A DNA stretch of 28,368 bases from SIG636 sp045592105. GTDB lineage: Bacteria > Bacillota > Clostridia > Oscillospirales > CAG-382. The notes under the pieces are model-generated. The model was not told the origin of the DNA. It did not search any database and worked only from the letters and a program-made list of their open reading frames with translations. The stretch spans positions 1 to 28,368 of the forward strand of contig JAZNUB010000013.1 of assembly GCA_045592105.1 (NCBI GenBank), given 5' to 3'. Below are positions 8,549 to 16,868 of the stretch, one piece after another. The first letter of the stretch is position 1. Every line of letters begins with the position of its first letter. Position numbers and translations under genes: made by a program.

Positions 8549-9727
8549 CTACTCCGTTATCTTTTTATGTCTTCTCGTGGCAAACGCCCTCTCACAAAGC
8601 CCGTGTATATCAAGCTTTGCTTCTTCCTCAAGTATCTGCTCCATCGTTGGGCGCGTGTTGGGATGGCGCGGCACAAACACGGTACAGCAATCCTCATACG
8701 GCAAAATGGAGGTTTCAAAGGTGTCTATACGCCTTGAAATCTGCACTATATCGTCCTTGTCCATAGCAATACAGGGGCGGAACACAGGCAAAAGCTTTGG
8801 CACGGCGTTAGTTACCGTAAGCGCGTGCAAAGTTTGGCTTGCAACCTGCCCAAGGCTTTCCCCCGTGATAAGCGCGGACGCGCCAACGTCCAACGCCTGC
8901 ATTTCCGCCAAGCGCATCATAAACCTACGCAAAAGCACGGTAAACAAACGCTCGTCACAGCTTTTCATAAGCTCCTCTTGTATCTCCGTTAGGCTTATGG
9001 TGTGCATGAATATGCGCCCGCTGTAACGGCACAGCTTGCGTGCAAGCAGCTCCACCTTTTCTGCGGCAAGCGCGCCCGTGTAGGGAGGGCTGTCAAAATA
9101 CAAAGCATCCAGCGTTAAGCCGCGCTTTGCCAAAAGATACCCCGCAACGGGGCTGTCTATCCCGCCCGAAAGCAGTAAAAGCCCGTGCCCTGCGCTGCCT
9201 GCGGGCATACCGCCCGCGCCCTTCTCGCCACCGCCGTGAACGGCGGCGTATTTATCGCGCACCTCTATCTTCACAACCACATCCGGCGTGTTTACGTCCA
9301 CCCTCATATCGGGGCGTAGTGACAGTATCAACCCGCCAACCTCTGCCGAAAGCTGGGGCGAGGTTAGCGGAAAGCTTTTATCGCTTCTTTTCCCCTCGCA
9401 TTTAAAGGTTTTGGCGTTCCCAAGTATCTCGTTCACGTTCTCCGTAACAACAGCCTTTATCTCCTCAAGCGTTTTTTCACAGCTAAACGCCTTGCACACT
9501 GCCGCAACACCGAAAACGCGCTTCATACGCTCTGCGGCGTCATCCATATCGGCGTCCTCACTGCCCCTTATGCACAGCGTAGACTGTGCGTAATGCATAT
9601 CAAACTTGCCCGCACAGCCTGCCAAAAGCTGTTTTGCACGGCGAACTATAAGGCTGTCAAAATAGCTTCTGTTAAGGCCCTTCATAACAACCTCGCCGTA
9701 TTTAAGTATCAATATATCGTTTCTCAT
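8549..9727 (-). CDS. thiI: tRNA 4-thiouridine synthetase ThiI (392 aa)
   Basis: ThiI adenylates U8 of tRNA and transfers sulfur to it, and can also feed thiazole synthesis. Residues about 1-165 are the NFLD/THUMP region (start ILKYGEVVMKGLNR). SGGIDS at 187-192 is the PP-loop that binds ATP. A CCTVFVPRHPNTRP segment near residue 348 matches the conserved cysteine region of the catalytic domain. The C-terminal rhodanese domain of E. coli ThiI is absent, as in Bacillus-type enzymes, so sulfur is expected to come directly from a partner desulfurase. That partner is encoded just upstream: its stop overlaps the thiI start in an ATGA tetranucleotide. Confidence 0.95.
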   Translation of the reverse strand: MRNDILILKYGEVVMKGLNRSYFDSLIVRRAKQLLAGCAGKFDMHYAQSTLCIRGSEDADMDDAAERMKRVFGVAAVCKAFSCEKTLEEIKAVVTENVNEILGNAKTFKCEGKRSDKSFPLTSPQLSAEVGGLILSLRPDMRVDVNTPDVVVKIEVRDKYAAVHGGGEKGAGGMPAGSAGHGLLLLSGGIDSPVAGYLLAKRGLTLDALYFDSPPYTGALAAEKVELLARKLCRYSGRIFMHTISLTEIQEELMKSCDERLFTVLLRRFMMRLAEMQALDVGASALITGESLGQVASQTLHALTVTNAVPKLLPVFRPCIAMDKDDIVQISRRIDTFETSILPYEDCCTVFVPRHPNTRPTMEQILEEEAKLDIHGLCERAFATRRHKKITE

Positions 9728-10848
9728 ATTCTTCCATACCTTTCTCTTGCGGTGATAAGCGCGTTTGCAAGCGCATCCGCCTCGTCAACGGTGTTGTAAG
9801 GCGATATCCCTATCCTCAGCGCGCTATCCAGCGCCGCCTTTTCAAGCCCGTAAGCCGCAAGCACCGCGCTGTGCCCTTTCTTGGAGGAGCAGGCAGACGA
9901 TGCGGATACGTATATCTCCTGTGCGGACAAGCAGTTAAGCGCAGTTTCGCTTTTGATACCGTAAAGGCTTATGTTAAGTATCCCTTCTATGTGGTTTTCG
10001 GGCACGTTAAAGCCAACACGCCCCGCTTCGCTAAGCCGTTTAACAAGCCGTTCACGCACGGCAGAAACCGCAGATAGCTTCTCTTCCGTATACTCCGCCG
10101 CCGCGGCAGCAAACGCAACCGCCCCTGCAACGTTCTCCGTACCCGAACGCAAGCCCCGTTCCTGCCCGCCGCCGTATATGTACGGCTGAAGCCTTATGCC
10201 GCCGCGCACCATCAAAGCGCCCACCCCGCGCGGGGCGTGCAGCTTGTGGGCGGAAAAGGCCGCGGTATCAGCATTTTTAAGAAGCATCTTCATATCCGCG
10301 CGCTTCATAAAGCCCTGCACCGCATCGCAATGCAAAAACGCGCCACAGCCGCTTCGGTTTATAACGGCGCGCACCGCTTTAAGGTCGTAAACCGCGCCCG
10401 TTTCGTTATTAACAGCCATAACACAAACCAACGCCGTTGGCGTAGAAAGCGCGCTCTCCAGCGCGGCAATATCAAGCGCACCGCCCTTGGTTGGGATATA
10501 CACAAGCTCCGCCCCCAAAGCCTCCAGCCGCTTTGCACATTGCGTTACGGAAGGATGCTCCGAATCAGTAAGCACCACCCTTTTACTGCGCCGTGCCGCA
10601 AGCGCCGCAAGCCCGAAAACAGCCGTGTTATTTGCCTCCGTACCCGAAGCGGTAAAATAAAGCTCCTCCGCTTTACAGCCAACAAGAGCCGCTATCGCTT
10701 GCCTTGCCTTTTCCAAAGCGGTATGTGCCGCCATGCCCGCCGCGTGGGAGGACGAAGGGTTGCCGTACAAGGCAAGTGCATTTATATACGCTTCCACCGC
10801 CGTATCACACGGCTTAGTGGTAGCGGCGTTATCAAAATATAAAGCCAT
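9724..10848 (-). CDS. cysteine desulfurase, IscS/NifS family, probable ThiI partner (374 aa)
   Basis: A PLP-dependent class-V aminotransferase-fold enzyme that removes sulfur from cysteine as a persulfide. The N-terminus YFDNAATTKP, the PLP lysine in FSAHKLHAPRG (Lys202) and the extended active-site loop SASSACSSKKGHS (Cys320) mark the IscS/NifS group. Its 4-bp overlap with thiI and the absence of an iscU-like scaffold argue for a dedicated role in tRNA thiolation, as for Bacillus NifZ/YrvO-type enzymes; this role is inferred from context. GAGGTG precedes the ATG. Its own TTGACT-17-TATAAT promoter diverges from the rny promoter. Confidence 0.92.
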   Translation of the reverse strand: MALYFDNAATTKPCDTAVEAYINALALYGNPSSSHAAGMAAHTALEKARQAIAALVGCKAEELYFTASGTEANNTAVFGLAALAARRSKRVVLTDSEHPSVTQCAKRLEALGAELVYIPTKGGALDIAALESALSTPTALVCVMAVNNETGAVYDLKAVRAVINRSGCGAFLHCDAVQGFMKRADMKMLLKNADTAAFSAHKLHAPRGVGALMVRGGIRLQPYIYGGGQERGLRSGTENVAGAVAFAAAAAEYTEEKLSAVSAVRERLVKRLSEAGRVGFNVPENHIEGILNISLYGIKSETALNCLSAQEIYVSASSACSSKKGHSAVLAAYGLEKAALDSALRIGISPYNTVDEADALANALITARERYGRI

Positions 10849-10866
10849 AATTACACCTCGCCTACA

Positions 10867-10895
10867 ATTATAAAGCCTTGAGGAGCAAAAGTCAA
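10867..10895 (-). promoter_or_regulatory. promoter of the desulfurase-thiI-cinA operon
   Basis: On the minus strand, TTGACT (10890-10895), a 17-bp spacer and TATAAT (10867-10872). The predicted leader is only about a dozen nucleotides, just enough for the GAGGTG ribosome site. Confidence 0.75.
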
Positions 10896-10924
10896 ATGTT
10901 TAATAAAAAAAGCCAAAAAAGGTA

Positions 10925-10953
10925 TTTACTTTTAAGGCGGTTTAATGTATAAT
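10925..10953 (+). promoter_or_regulatory. promoter of rny-ymdB-yajC
   Basis: TTTACT (10925-10930), a 17-bp spacer and TATAAT (10948-10953), 50 bp before the rny ATG. Confidence 0.75.
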
Positions 10954-11003
10954 AAAGTGATTAGCTGTAAAAGGCGATAAAATATATATAGGAGGTTTTG
11001 CTT

Positions 11004-12545
11004 ATGACACCCGTGTGGATTTCCATAGCGGCCATAGCCGGCATAGCAGTAGGTGCAATAATCGGTTTTTTGGTACGTAAGCTTATAGCTGAAAAGACCA
11101 TTAAATCTGCAGAGATAGAAGCACAGCGTATTGTGGACGAAGCTAAAAAAGGCGCAGAGGCAGTAAAGAAAGAATCCGTAATCGAAGCAAAAGAAGAAGC
11201 ACACAAGATCAAAAACGAAGCAGAGCGTGAAGCAAAAGAGCGCAGGAAAGAGATAACGAGGATTGAGAACCGCCTTACCCAAAAGGAAGAGCATCTTGAT
11301 AAACGTATCGACAATCTTGACAAAAAGGAAGAACAGCTTAACGCAAAAATCAAGGAGAACACAGAACTAACGGACGAAATCGAGAAGGTAAAGGCAGAAC
11401 AAACGGAGCTTTTGCAGAAGATTTCGGGGATGACTATGGAGGAAGCAAGGCAAACTTTGCTTGACCGTGTTGAGAACGAAGCAAGGCACGAGATGGCAAT
11501 GCGCCTTTCCGATATAGAGCAGGAGTATAAGGAGCGTTCCGAGGATATGGCGCGCGATATCATCTCGCTTGCGATACAGAGATGCGCTTCTGACAGTGTT
11601 TCGGAAGCAACCGTTTCCGTTGTAGACCTACCGAACGACGAAATGAAGGGTAGAATAATAGGGCGCGAGGGTAGAAACATCCGCGCTATCGAAACGCTTA
11701 CAGGCGTTGACCTTATTATTGACGACACGCCGGAGGCAATAACCGTAAGCACCTTTGACCCGATAAGGCGCGAGGTTGCAAGGCTTTCGCTTGAAAAGCT
11801 TATATCCGATGGTAGAATCCATCCCTCCAGAATTGAAGAGATGGTTGAAAAGAGCCGCAAGGAGGTTGACGCTATCGTTAAACGCGAGGGCGAGCAGGCA
11901 ACCTTCGAAACGGGCATTCACGGTATCAACCCCGAGCTGGTTAAGATACTTGGTAGGCTTAAATTCAGAACAAGCTACGGGCAGAACGCGCTTAAACACT
12001 CTATCGAGGTGGCGCACATTTCCGGTATGATAGCCTACGAGCTGGGCATTGATGCAACGCTTGCTAAGCGTGCAGGTCTTTTGCACGATATAGGTAAGGC
12101 TATGAACCACGAGGTGGACGGTTCGCACGTTCAGATAGGTGTTGACCTTGCTAAGAAATATAAGGAAAGCAAGGAGGTTATCCACGCTATCGAAGCGCAC
12201 CACGGCGATGTTGAGCCTAAAACCTTTATCGCGGTTATCGTTCAAGCGGCGGACGCTATTTCTGCGGCTCGTCCCGGTGCAAGGCGTGAAAACCTTGAAA
12301 ACTATATCAAGAGATTGCAAAGGCTTGAGGAGATTGCAAACTCCTTTAACGGCATAGAAAAATCGTTTGCAATACAGGCAGGCAGAGAGATACGCATTAT
12401 GGTTAAGCCCGACGAGGTTAACGATGATGAAATGGTATTTATCGCAAGGGAGATCGCGCAGAAGATAGAAAACGAGCTTGAGTATCCCGGCCAAATCAAG
12501 ATAAATATGGTACGCGAAACCCGCGTACACGATTACGCTAAATAA
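11004..12545 (+). CDS. rny: ribonuclease Y (513 aa)
   Basis: Membrane-anchored endoribonuclease that initiates mRNA decay in Firmicutes. One N-terminal transmembrane helix (about 5-24) is followed by a long charged coiled coil (about 30-190). A KH RNA-binding domain contains GRIIGREG at 216-223. An HD hydrolase domain has His332 in LKHSIEVAH and the HD pair 361-362 in LLHDIGKAMNHE. Length is normal for the family. The ATG at 11004 was preferred to a TTG two codons upstream, because GGAGGT at 10991-10996 is then spaced 7 nt. It is first in a three-gene operon, 15 bp before ymdB. Confidence 0.97.
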   Translation: MTPVWISIAAIAGIAVGAIIGFLVRKLIAEKTIKSAEIEAQRIVDEAKKGAEAVKKESVIEAKEEAHKIKNEAEREAKERRKEITRIENRLTQKEEHLDKRIDNLDKKEEQLNAKIKENTELTDEIEKVKAEQTELLQKISGMTMEEARQTLLDRVENEARHEMAMRLSDIEQEYKERSEDMARDIISLAIQRCASDSVSEATVSVVDLPNDEMKGRIIGREGRNIRAIETLTGVDLIIDDTPEAITVSTFDPIRREVARLSLEKLISDGRIHPSRIEEMVEKSRKEVDAIVKREGEQATFETGIHGINPELVKILGRLKFRTSYGQNALKHSIEVAHISGMIAYELGIDATLAKRAGLLHDIGKAMNHEVDGSHVQIGVDLAKKYKESKEVIHAIEAHHGDVEPKTFIAVIVQAADAISAARPGARRENLENYIKRLQRLEEIANSFNGIEKSFAIQAGREIRIMVKPDEVNDDEMVFIAREIAQKIENELEYPGQIKINMVRETRVHDYAK

Positions 12546-12560
12546 AGGGTTATAATATAT

Positions 12561-13346
12561 ATGAAGATATTAGCCCTTGGTGACGTTGTTGGCCCCGCAG
12601 GTGTTGCGGCTGTTAGCTCATCGCTTCGCAGGGTGAAACAGCAGGAAAAGGCGGATTTGGTTATAGTTAATGCCGAAAACGCCTATATCAGTAACGGTTT
12701 GGACGTTCGAAGCGCCGATGCGATTTTTGCCGCAGGTGCGGATATATTAACGGGCGGCAACCACAGCCTTCGTATCCACGATAGCTTTGATATGTACGAC
12801 ACGAACGATTTTGTGCTTCGTCCGCTTAACTATCCAAAGCTTGCGCCGGGCAAGGGGTATTGCTTGTTCCAAACGGCTTCGGGGAAGCGAGTGCTTGTGT
12901 TAAGCCTTGTAGGGCAGGTGTTTATGAGCCCTGCGGACTCGCCCTTTACCGTGGCAGACAGCTTGCTTAAAGAGCTTAACGGGAAATACGATATAGCAAT
13001 AGCTGATTTCCACGCGGAAGCAACAAGCGAAAAGGCGGCGTTTTTCCACCATTTCGATGGGCGCATAAACGTTATGTTCGGTACGCACACGCACGTTCAA
13101 ACGGCGGACGAGCAGCTGCTTCCCAAAGGGAGCGCGTTTATAACCGACCTTGGGATGTGCGGCGTAACGGACGGTATTCTTGGCGTTAAGCCCGAAACCG
13201 TTATAAGTGACTATGTAATGAAGGTACACAACCGCTTTGAGAAGGCGGAGGGGAACAAAGCCCTGTGCGGTGCGTTGTTTACGCTGGATACCGCAAGCGG
13301 CCATGTAAAAGAGGTTAAGCGCATAAGATACGATTGCGGCGCTTAA
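12561..13346 (+). CDS. ymdB: YmdB family metallophosphoesterase (261 aa)
   Basis: A calcineurin-like phosphoesterase of the YmdB family, which acts on 2',3'-cyclic nucleotides in Bacillus and influences motility versus biofilm decisions. Metal-ligand landmarks are GDVVGPAG at the start, VNAENA, GGNH, DFHAEATSEK and GTHTHVQTADEQ, then TDLGMCGV. The usual helix after GNH normally begins with a Trp-containing motif, but here it reads GGNHSLRI, a small deviation. The rny-ymdB pairing is conserved across Firmicutes. The ribosome site is a modest AAAGGG. Confidence 0.92.
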   Translation: MKILALGDVVGPAGVAAVSSSLRRVKQQEKADLVIVNAENAYISNGLDVRSADAIFAAGADILTGGNHSLRIHDSFDMYDTNDFVLRPLNYPKLAPGKGYCLFQTASGKRVLVLSLVGQVFMSPADSPFTVADSLLKELNGKYDIAIADFHAEATSEKAAFFHHFDGRINVMFGTHTHVQTADEQLLPKGSAFITDLGMCGVTDGILGVKPETVISDYVMKVHNRFEKAEGNKALCGALFTLDTASGHVKEVKRIRYDCGA

Positions 13347-13368
13347 ATATCACGAAAGGAAATTTGCT

Positions 13369-13767
13369 ATGTTTTTTAACAAAATTATGCTGTTAGCGGG
13401 CGAGGTAAGTGCCGTTGCAGGTGAAGCATCGGGCGATGCGGCTACTAACGCAGGCGGTGCAGGCAGCTGGCTTTCCACACTTTCGCCCATTATAATGCTT
13501 GCAATATTCGCGGCTGTATTTTACTTCTTGCTTATACGCCCCGAAAAGAAGAGAAAGAAGCAAGCGCAGGAACAGCGCGATGCTATGAAGGTAGGCGATA
13601 CCGTTATCACAATAGGCGGTATCACGGGCGAGATAGAGAAAATCCGCAAGGAAACCATCACTATTTTCACGGGCAACTGCTCTATGGACGTTCAAAAGTG
13701 GGCTATCCGCACCGTTGAGGCGGACGAGCTTGCCGAAGAAGAAGCAGAAGAGGAAACAACCGAGTAA
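13369..13767 (+). CDS. yajC: preprotein translocase accessory subunit YajC (132 aa)
   Basis: Small single-pass membrane protein associated with SecDF-YajC. An Ala/Gly-rich N-terminal extension of about 35 residues precedes the transmembrane helix (about 38-57, IIMLAIFAAVFYFLLI). This is followed by the signature RPEKKRKKQAQEQ and a small beta domain with MKVGDTVITIGGITGEI, then an acidic tail. GAAAGGA precedes the ATG. secD/secF do not follow; the operon ends at a terminator. Confidence 0.94.
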   Translation: MFFNKIMLLAGEVSAVAGEASGDAATNAGGAGSWLSTLSPIIMLAIFAAVFYFLLIRPEKKRKKQAQEQRDAMKVGDTVITIGGITGEIEKIRKETITIFTGNCSMDVQKWAIRTVEADELAEEEAEEETTE

Positions 13768-13809
13768 AGCAAATAAGCTCCCTTAGTTCCAAAAAACGCA
13801 TATAGTAAA

Positions 13810-13840
13810 GGCTTGGTGTTCTCCACCAAGCCCTTTATTT
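13810..13840 (+). terminator. terminator of rny-ymdB-yajC
   Basis: GGCTTGGTG (13810-13818) pairs with CACCAAGCC (13824-13832) across a 5-nt loop, followed by CTTTATTTT on the plus strand. Confidence 0.85.
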
Positions 13841-13857
13841 TGTCGTGGTAACACACC

Positions 13858-13946
13858 GCAACAAGGTTTTATTATTAAAACGAAGCGTAGCATTTAAATT
13901 GTCGAGGTAACGCCCACAATAAGGTTTAGTTTAATGATGAAGCGCA
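13858..13946. repeat. long direct repeat, copy 1 (about 89 bp)
   Basis: Runs from GCAACAAGG to GAAGCGCA and matches 14056-14145 over its whole length with only a few differences. It contains TTTTATTATTAAAACGAAGC and GTCGAGGTAACGCCCAC. No ORF. It lies in the non-coding interval 13768-14232. Confidence 0.85.
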
Positions 13947-13962
13947 CCGCTTTTTTGTAGGT

Positions 13963-14051
13963 GTCATTCACGAATGACCCGTTACGCGGCGGTTAAGTCA
14001 AGCATTGGATTTAAATGTTTCGTAGCGGTCGATTCGTGAATCGACCCTACG
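13963..14051. repeat. REP-like palindromes between the direct repeats
   Basis: Two palindromes with the core ATTC-NN-GAAT. GTCATTC-AC-GAATGAC is at 13963-13978. The longer CGTAG(C)GGTCGATTC-GT-GAATCGACC-CTACG is at 14021-14051. A decayed third relative, GTGAATCGCCCC, follows at 14161. They resemble dispersed REP/STAR-type repeats and have no U-tracts, so are unlikely to be terminators. Confidence 0.65.
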
Positions 14052-14055
14052 CACT

Positions 14056-14145
14056 GCAACAACGTTTTATTATTAAAACGAAGCGTAGCATTTAAATTGT
14101 CGAGGTAACGCCCACGATAAGGTTTAGTTTTAACAATGAAGCGCA
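14056..14145. repeat. long direct repeat, copy 2 (about 90 bp)
   Basis: Second copy of the 13858-13946 sequence, 198 bp downstream in the same orientation, beginning GCAACAACG and ending GAAGCGCA. Confidence 0.85.
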
Positions 14146-14175
14146 AGGCTACGGGTGAACGTGAATCGCCCCAAC

Positions 14176-14212
14176 AAAAAAGCCGGCCTAAAGCTTTAAA
14201 GCTTGGCCGGCT
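14176..14212 (-). terminator. terminator of the parA-to-MORN operon
   Basis: AGCCGGCC (14181-14188) pairs with GGCCGGCT (14205-14212), with an inner AAAGCTTT/AAAGCTT pairing. On the minus strand the stem is followed by TTTTTTGTT, 20 nt after the MORN gene stop. Confidence 0.85.
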
Positions 14213-14232
14213 TCTATTATTCTATATCGGTT

Positions 14233-15081
14233 TTAATCCTCGTTGGTTACAGACTTACCTTCCATAAAATAACCTGTGTACTGCCTACCGTCGGCGTGGG
14301 TATATATAGCCTCTGCGCCGTGCGCGTACTCACCGTTATCCATAAGCACGAAATCGCCGTTTTCGTCAAGCTGCCTGGTATCGGGCAGGCCGTTTATAAA
14401 GTTGCCGGAATAGCGCTCTCCATTCTTGTAATCAAGAACGCCGCTTCCCTGCCTTTTATCGTCCACCCAGTTGCCCTCGTAGCGCTCCATACCGCCATCT
14501 GTGGTGGTTAAAACAAGCGTACCTTCGCCGTTTCTTGCGCCCTTGGAGTAGTAGCCCTTATAGGTATCTCCGTTCGCCCAGGTAAACTCTCCGTACCCAT
14601 CCATAAGGTCGTTGGCATACTTGCCCTGATAAACGTCACCGTTAGACCAAGTAAAGATACCGTCTCCATGCCTTTTATAGCTTTCAAAATCGCCCGCGTA
14701 GATATCACCGTTTGCGTAATAGAAGGTACCCTCACCGTCCATAACGTCGTCGCGCCATTCGCCAACGTATCTGTCACCGTTGGCAAAGGTCATCTCGCCA
14801 TAGCCATCACGGCAGAGGATATCTATATCGCCCACGTAAACATCGCCATTGTCGTAGACGATGGTGCGGTTAGCCTTGTCAAGCTTGGCGGTAATGCCGG
14901 TGGAGTACTTAAGCTTGCCATCCCAGGGTGCGCCGCCCTCTACCTTACCGATAAACCTTATGCCGTTATCAGAGGTGTAGCGGTATCCCGTTGCCAGCAC
15001 GATAACAACCGTGATAAGCACAAGCATAAGCGCCATAATAACAACTACAAGGATAGGGTTTATTCTTTTTTTCTGTGTCAA
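14233..15081 (-). CDS. membrane-anchored MORN-repeat protein (282 aa)
   Basis: An N-terminal transmembrane helix (about 10-31) leads to an extracellular run of about eight MORN repeats of the YxNGDxYxGxW/Y...GxGxFxxANGD type, from about residue 75 to the C-terminus, with one irregular stretch (about 222-258). MORN repeats form elongated beta sheets used in membrane or protein contacts; the bacterial function is largely unknown. The start is TTG at 15081: no in-frame ATG fits, and AGGTGG lies 7 nt before it. It is the last gene of the parA-parB-serS operon, 25 bp after the preceding gene, with a terminator behind it. Confidence 0.88.
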   Translation of the reverse strand: MTQKKRINPILVVVIMALMLVLITVVIVLATGYRYTSDNGIRFIGKVEGGAPWDGKLKYSTGITAKLDKANRTIVYDNGDVYVGDIDILCRDGYGEMTFANGDRYVGEWRDDVMDGEGTFYYANGDIYAGDFESYKRHGDGIFTWSNGDVYQGKYANDLMDGYGEFTWANGDTYKGYYSKGARNGEGTLVLTTTDGGMERYEGNWVDDKRQGSGVLDYKNGERYSGNFINGLPDTRQLDENGDFVLMDNGEYAHGAEAIYTHADGRQYTGYFMEGKSVTNED

Positions 15082-15106
15082 AACAAATCCACCTTCCTAA
15101 ACGGTA

Positions 15107-15544
15107 TTAAAGGTTACCCAAATAGCCCGAAATAACGGGTAACAGCATAGCGCCTATAATAGCGGCAACCATCGCGGCAAGCAGGGTAAGCAAAAGCGAA
15201 AACATCCCGTTTGTACCCGCGCCGTATTTTAAAAGCATTTTTTCCTTATCGTCGGGCTTGAGATAATAGCGTTTTTCGGCATCGTTTTCGTCCGCGGTAA
15301 CAACCGCTTCCGAAAGGCTTGTACCCTTGCGAAGCGCAAAGCGGTAAAACGCACCCTTACAGCCAAGCTGTGCCAAGGTAAGCGCGCTTGCTTCGTTGCA
15401 CGCATCCTCCCGCACGAGCGCGCGTATCAGCTTGCCCGTAACGCATTTAACGCAGAACGCGTAAACGCAGGCAACCATAAAGCCGATAGCAAAACACCAC
15501 AAAAGATGCTCGCCCGATTTAATGCCAAGTATACCCAAAGCCAA
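15107..15544 (-). CDS. two-helix membrane protein, hypothetical (145 aa)
   Basis: Not recognised. A hydrophobic helix at about 13-34 and a second Ala/Leu/Ile-rich helix at about 113-141 flank a polar region of about 75 residues with LALRKGTSLSEAV and YYLKPDDKEKMLLKYG. Start is uncertain. TTG at 15544 lies only 4 nt from GGAGG, while a second in-frame TTG at 15538 is better spaced (10 nt). The gene sits 20 bp after serS and 25 bp before the MORN gene, so all are co-transcribed. Function unknown. Confidence 0.75.
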   Translation of the reverse strand: MALGILGIKSGEHLLWCFAIGFMVACVYAFCVKCVTGKLIRALVREDACNEASALTLAQLGCKGAFYRFALRKGTSLSEAVVTADENDAEKRYYLKPDDKEKMLLKYGAGTNGMFSLLLTLLAAMVAAIIGAMLLPVISGYLGNL

Positions 15545-15564
15545 AAGCCCTCCCTAAAAAACGC

Positions 15565-16848
15565 CTATTTTCTTCTGATAGCCTCCATACCGCCCATATA
15601 AGGACGAAGTGCCACAGGTATGGTAACGCTACCGTCTGCCTGTAAATTATTCTCCAAAAACGCTATAAGCATACGCGGAGGTGCAACAACGGTGTTGTTA
15701 AGCGTGTGCGCGTAATACTTCTTACCGTCTGCATCAATGCGAATCTTAAGCCTGCGCGCCTGTGCATCGCCAAGGTTGGAGCAGGAGCCTACCTCGAAAT
15801 ACTTCTGCTGACGGGGGGACCAAGCCTCAACGTCAACGCTCTTAACCTTAAGGTCTGCAAGGTCACCGCTGCAGCACTCAAGCGTGCGAACGGGGATATC
15901 AAGCGAACGGAACAGATCCACGGTGTTCTGCCAAAGCTTGTCAAACCAAGCCTTGCTGTCCTCAGGCTTACAAACAACTATCATTTCCTGCTTTTCAAAC
16001 TGATGTATTCTGTAAACGCCGCGCTCCTCTATACCGTGCGCGCCCTTCTCCTTACGGAAGCAGGGGCTATAGCTTGTAAGCGTTTGCGGAAGCTTTGCTT
16101 CGGGGATGATGGTATCAATAAACTTACCTATCATACTATGCTCGCTCGTACCGATAAGGAAAAGGTCCTCGCCCTCTATCTTATACATCATGCTTTCCAT
16201 CTCGGCAAAGCTCATAACGCCGGAAACAACGCCGCTTCTTATCATAAACGGAGGTATACAATAGGTAAATCCGCGGTCTATCATAAAATCTCTTGCATAG
16301 GTGATAACTGCGGAATGAAGCCTTGCAATATCGCCCATCAAGTAATAAAAACCGTTGCCCGCAACGCGCCTTGCGCTGTCAAGGTCGATACCGTCAAACT
16401 TTTCCATTATCTCGGTGTGATAGGGTATCTCAAAATCGGGCACAACAGGCTCACCGTAACGCTGTACCTCAACGTTCTGGCTGTCGTCCTTACCAATCGG
16501 CACGGAGGGGTCTATAATGTTGGGGATTACCATCATCACGTTTCTAAGCTTTTCTTCGGTTTCCTTCTCCTCTGCATCCAAAGCGGCAGTACGCTCACCC
16601 TTAGCGGCTATCTCTGCCTTCAAAGCTTCTGCTTCTTCCTTCATACCCTTTGCCATAAGGCCGCCTATCTGCTTGCTTGCCTTGTTGCGCTCTGCACGAA
16701 GCGCCTCAACCTCCTGCTTTATCTCGCGCAGGCGAAGGTCTAAAGCGATAGCCTCGTCCACCAAGGGAAGCTTACCGTCCTGAAACTTGTTTTTAATGTT
16801 CTGCTTAACTATATCGGGGTTCTCTCTTAAAAATTTAATATCTATCAT
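15565..16848 (-). CDS. serS: seryl-tRNA synthetase (427 aa)
   Basis: Class II aminoacyl-tRNA synthetase charging tRNA-Ser. It starts MIDIKFLRENPDIVKQNI and has the N-terminal antiparallel coiled-coil tRNA-binding arm (about 30-105). The catalytic domain shows motif 2 (PCFRKEKGAHGIEERGVYRIHQF) and motif 3 near the C-terminus (NNTVVAPPRMLIAFLE). Length is typical. AAGGAG precedes the ATG. No T-box leader is visible upstream: the gene follows parB by 20 bp, so it depends on the parA promoter or an internal one. Confidence 0.97.
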   Translation of the reverse strand: MIDIKFLRENPDIVKQNIKNKFQDGKLPLVDEAIALDLRLREIKQEVEALRAERNKASKQIGGLMAKGMKEEAEALKAEIAAKGERTAALDAEEKETEEKLRNVMMVIPNIIDPSVPIGKDDSQNVEVQRYGEPVVPDFEIPYHTEIMEKFDGIDLDSARRVAGNGFYYLMGDIARLHSAVITYARDFMIDRGFTYCIPPFMIRSGVVSGVMSFAEMESMMYKIEGEDLFLIGTSEHSMIGKFIDTIIPEAKLPQTLTSYSPCFRKEKGAHGIEERGVYRIHQFEKQEMIVVCKPEDSKAWFDKLWQNTVDLFRSLDIPVRTLECCSGDLADLKVKSVDVEAWSPRQQKYFEVGSCSNLGDAQARRLKIRIDADGKKYYAHTLNNTVVAPPRMLIAFLENNLQADGSVTIPVALRPYMGGMEAIRRK

Positions 16849-16868
16849 AGCTTAAACTCTCCTTAATT

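Noticed and set aside
16849..16868. T-box leader for serS
   Set aside because: Only 20 bp separate parB and serS, too little for a T-box, and no such motif is visible.
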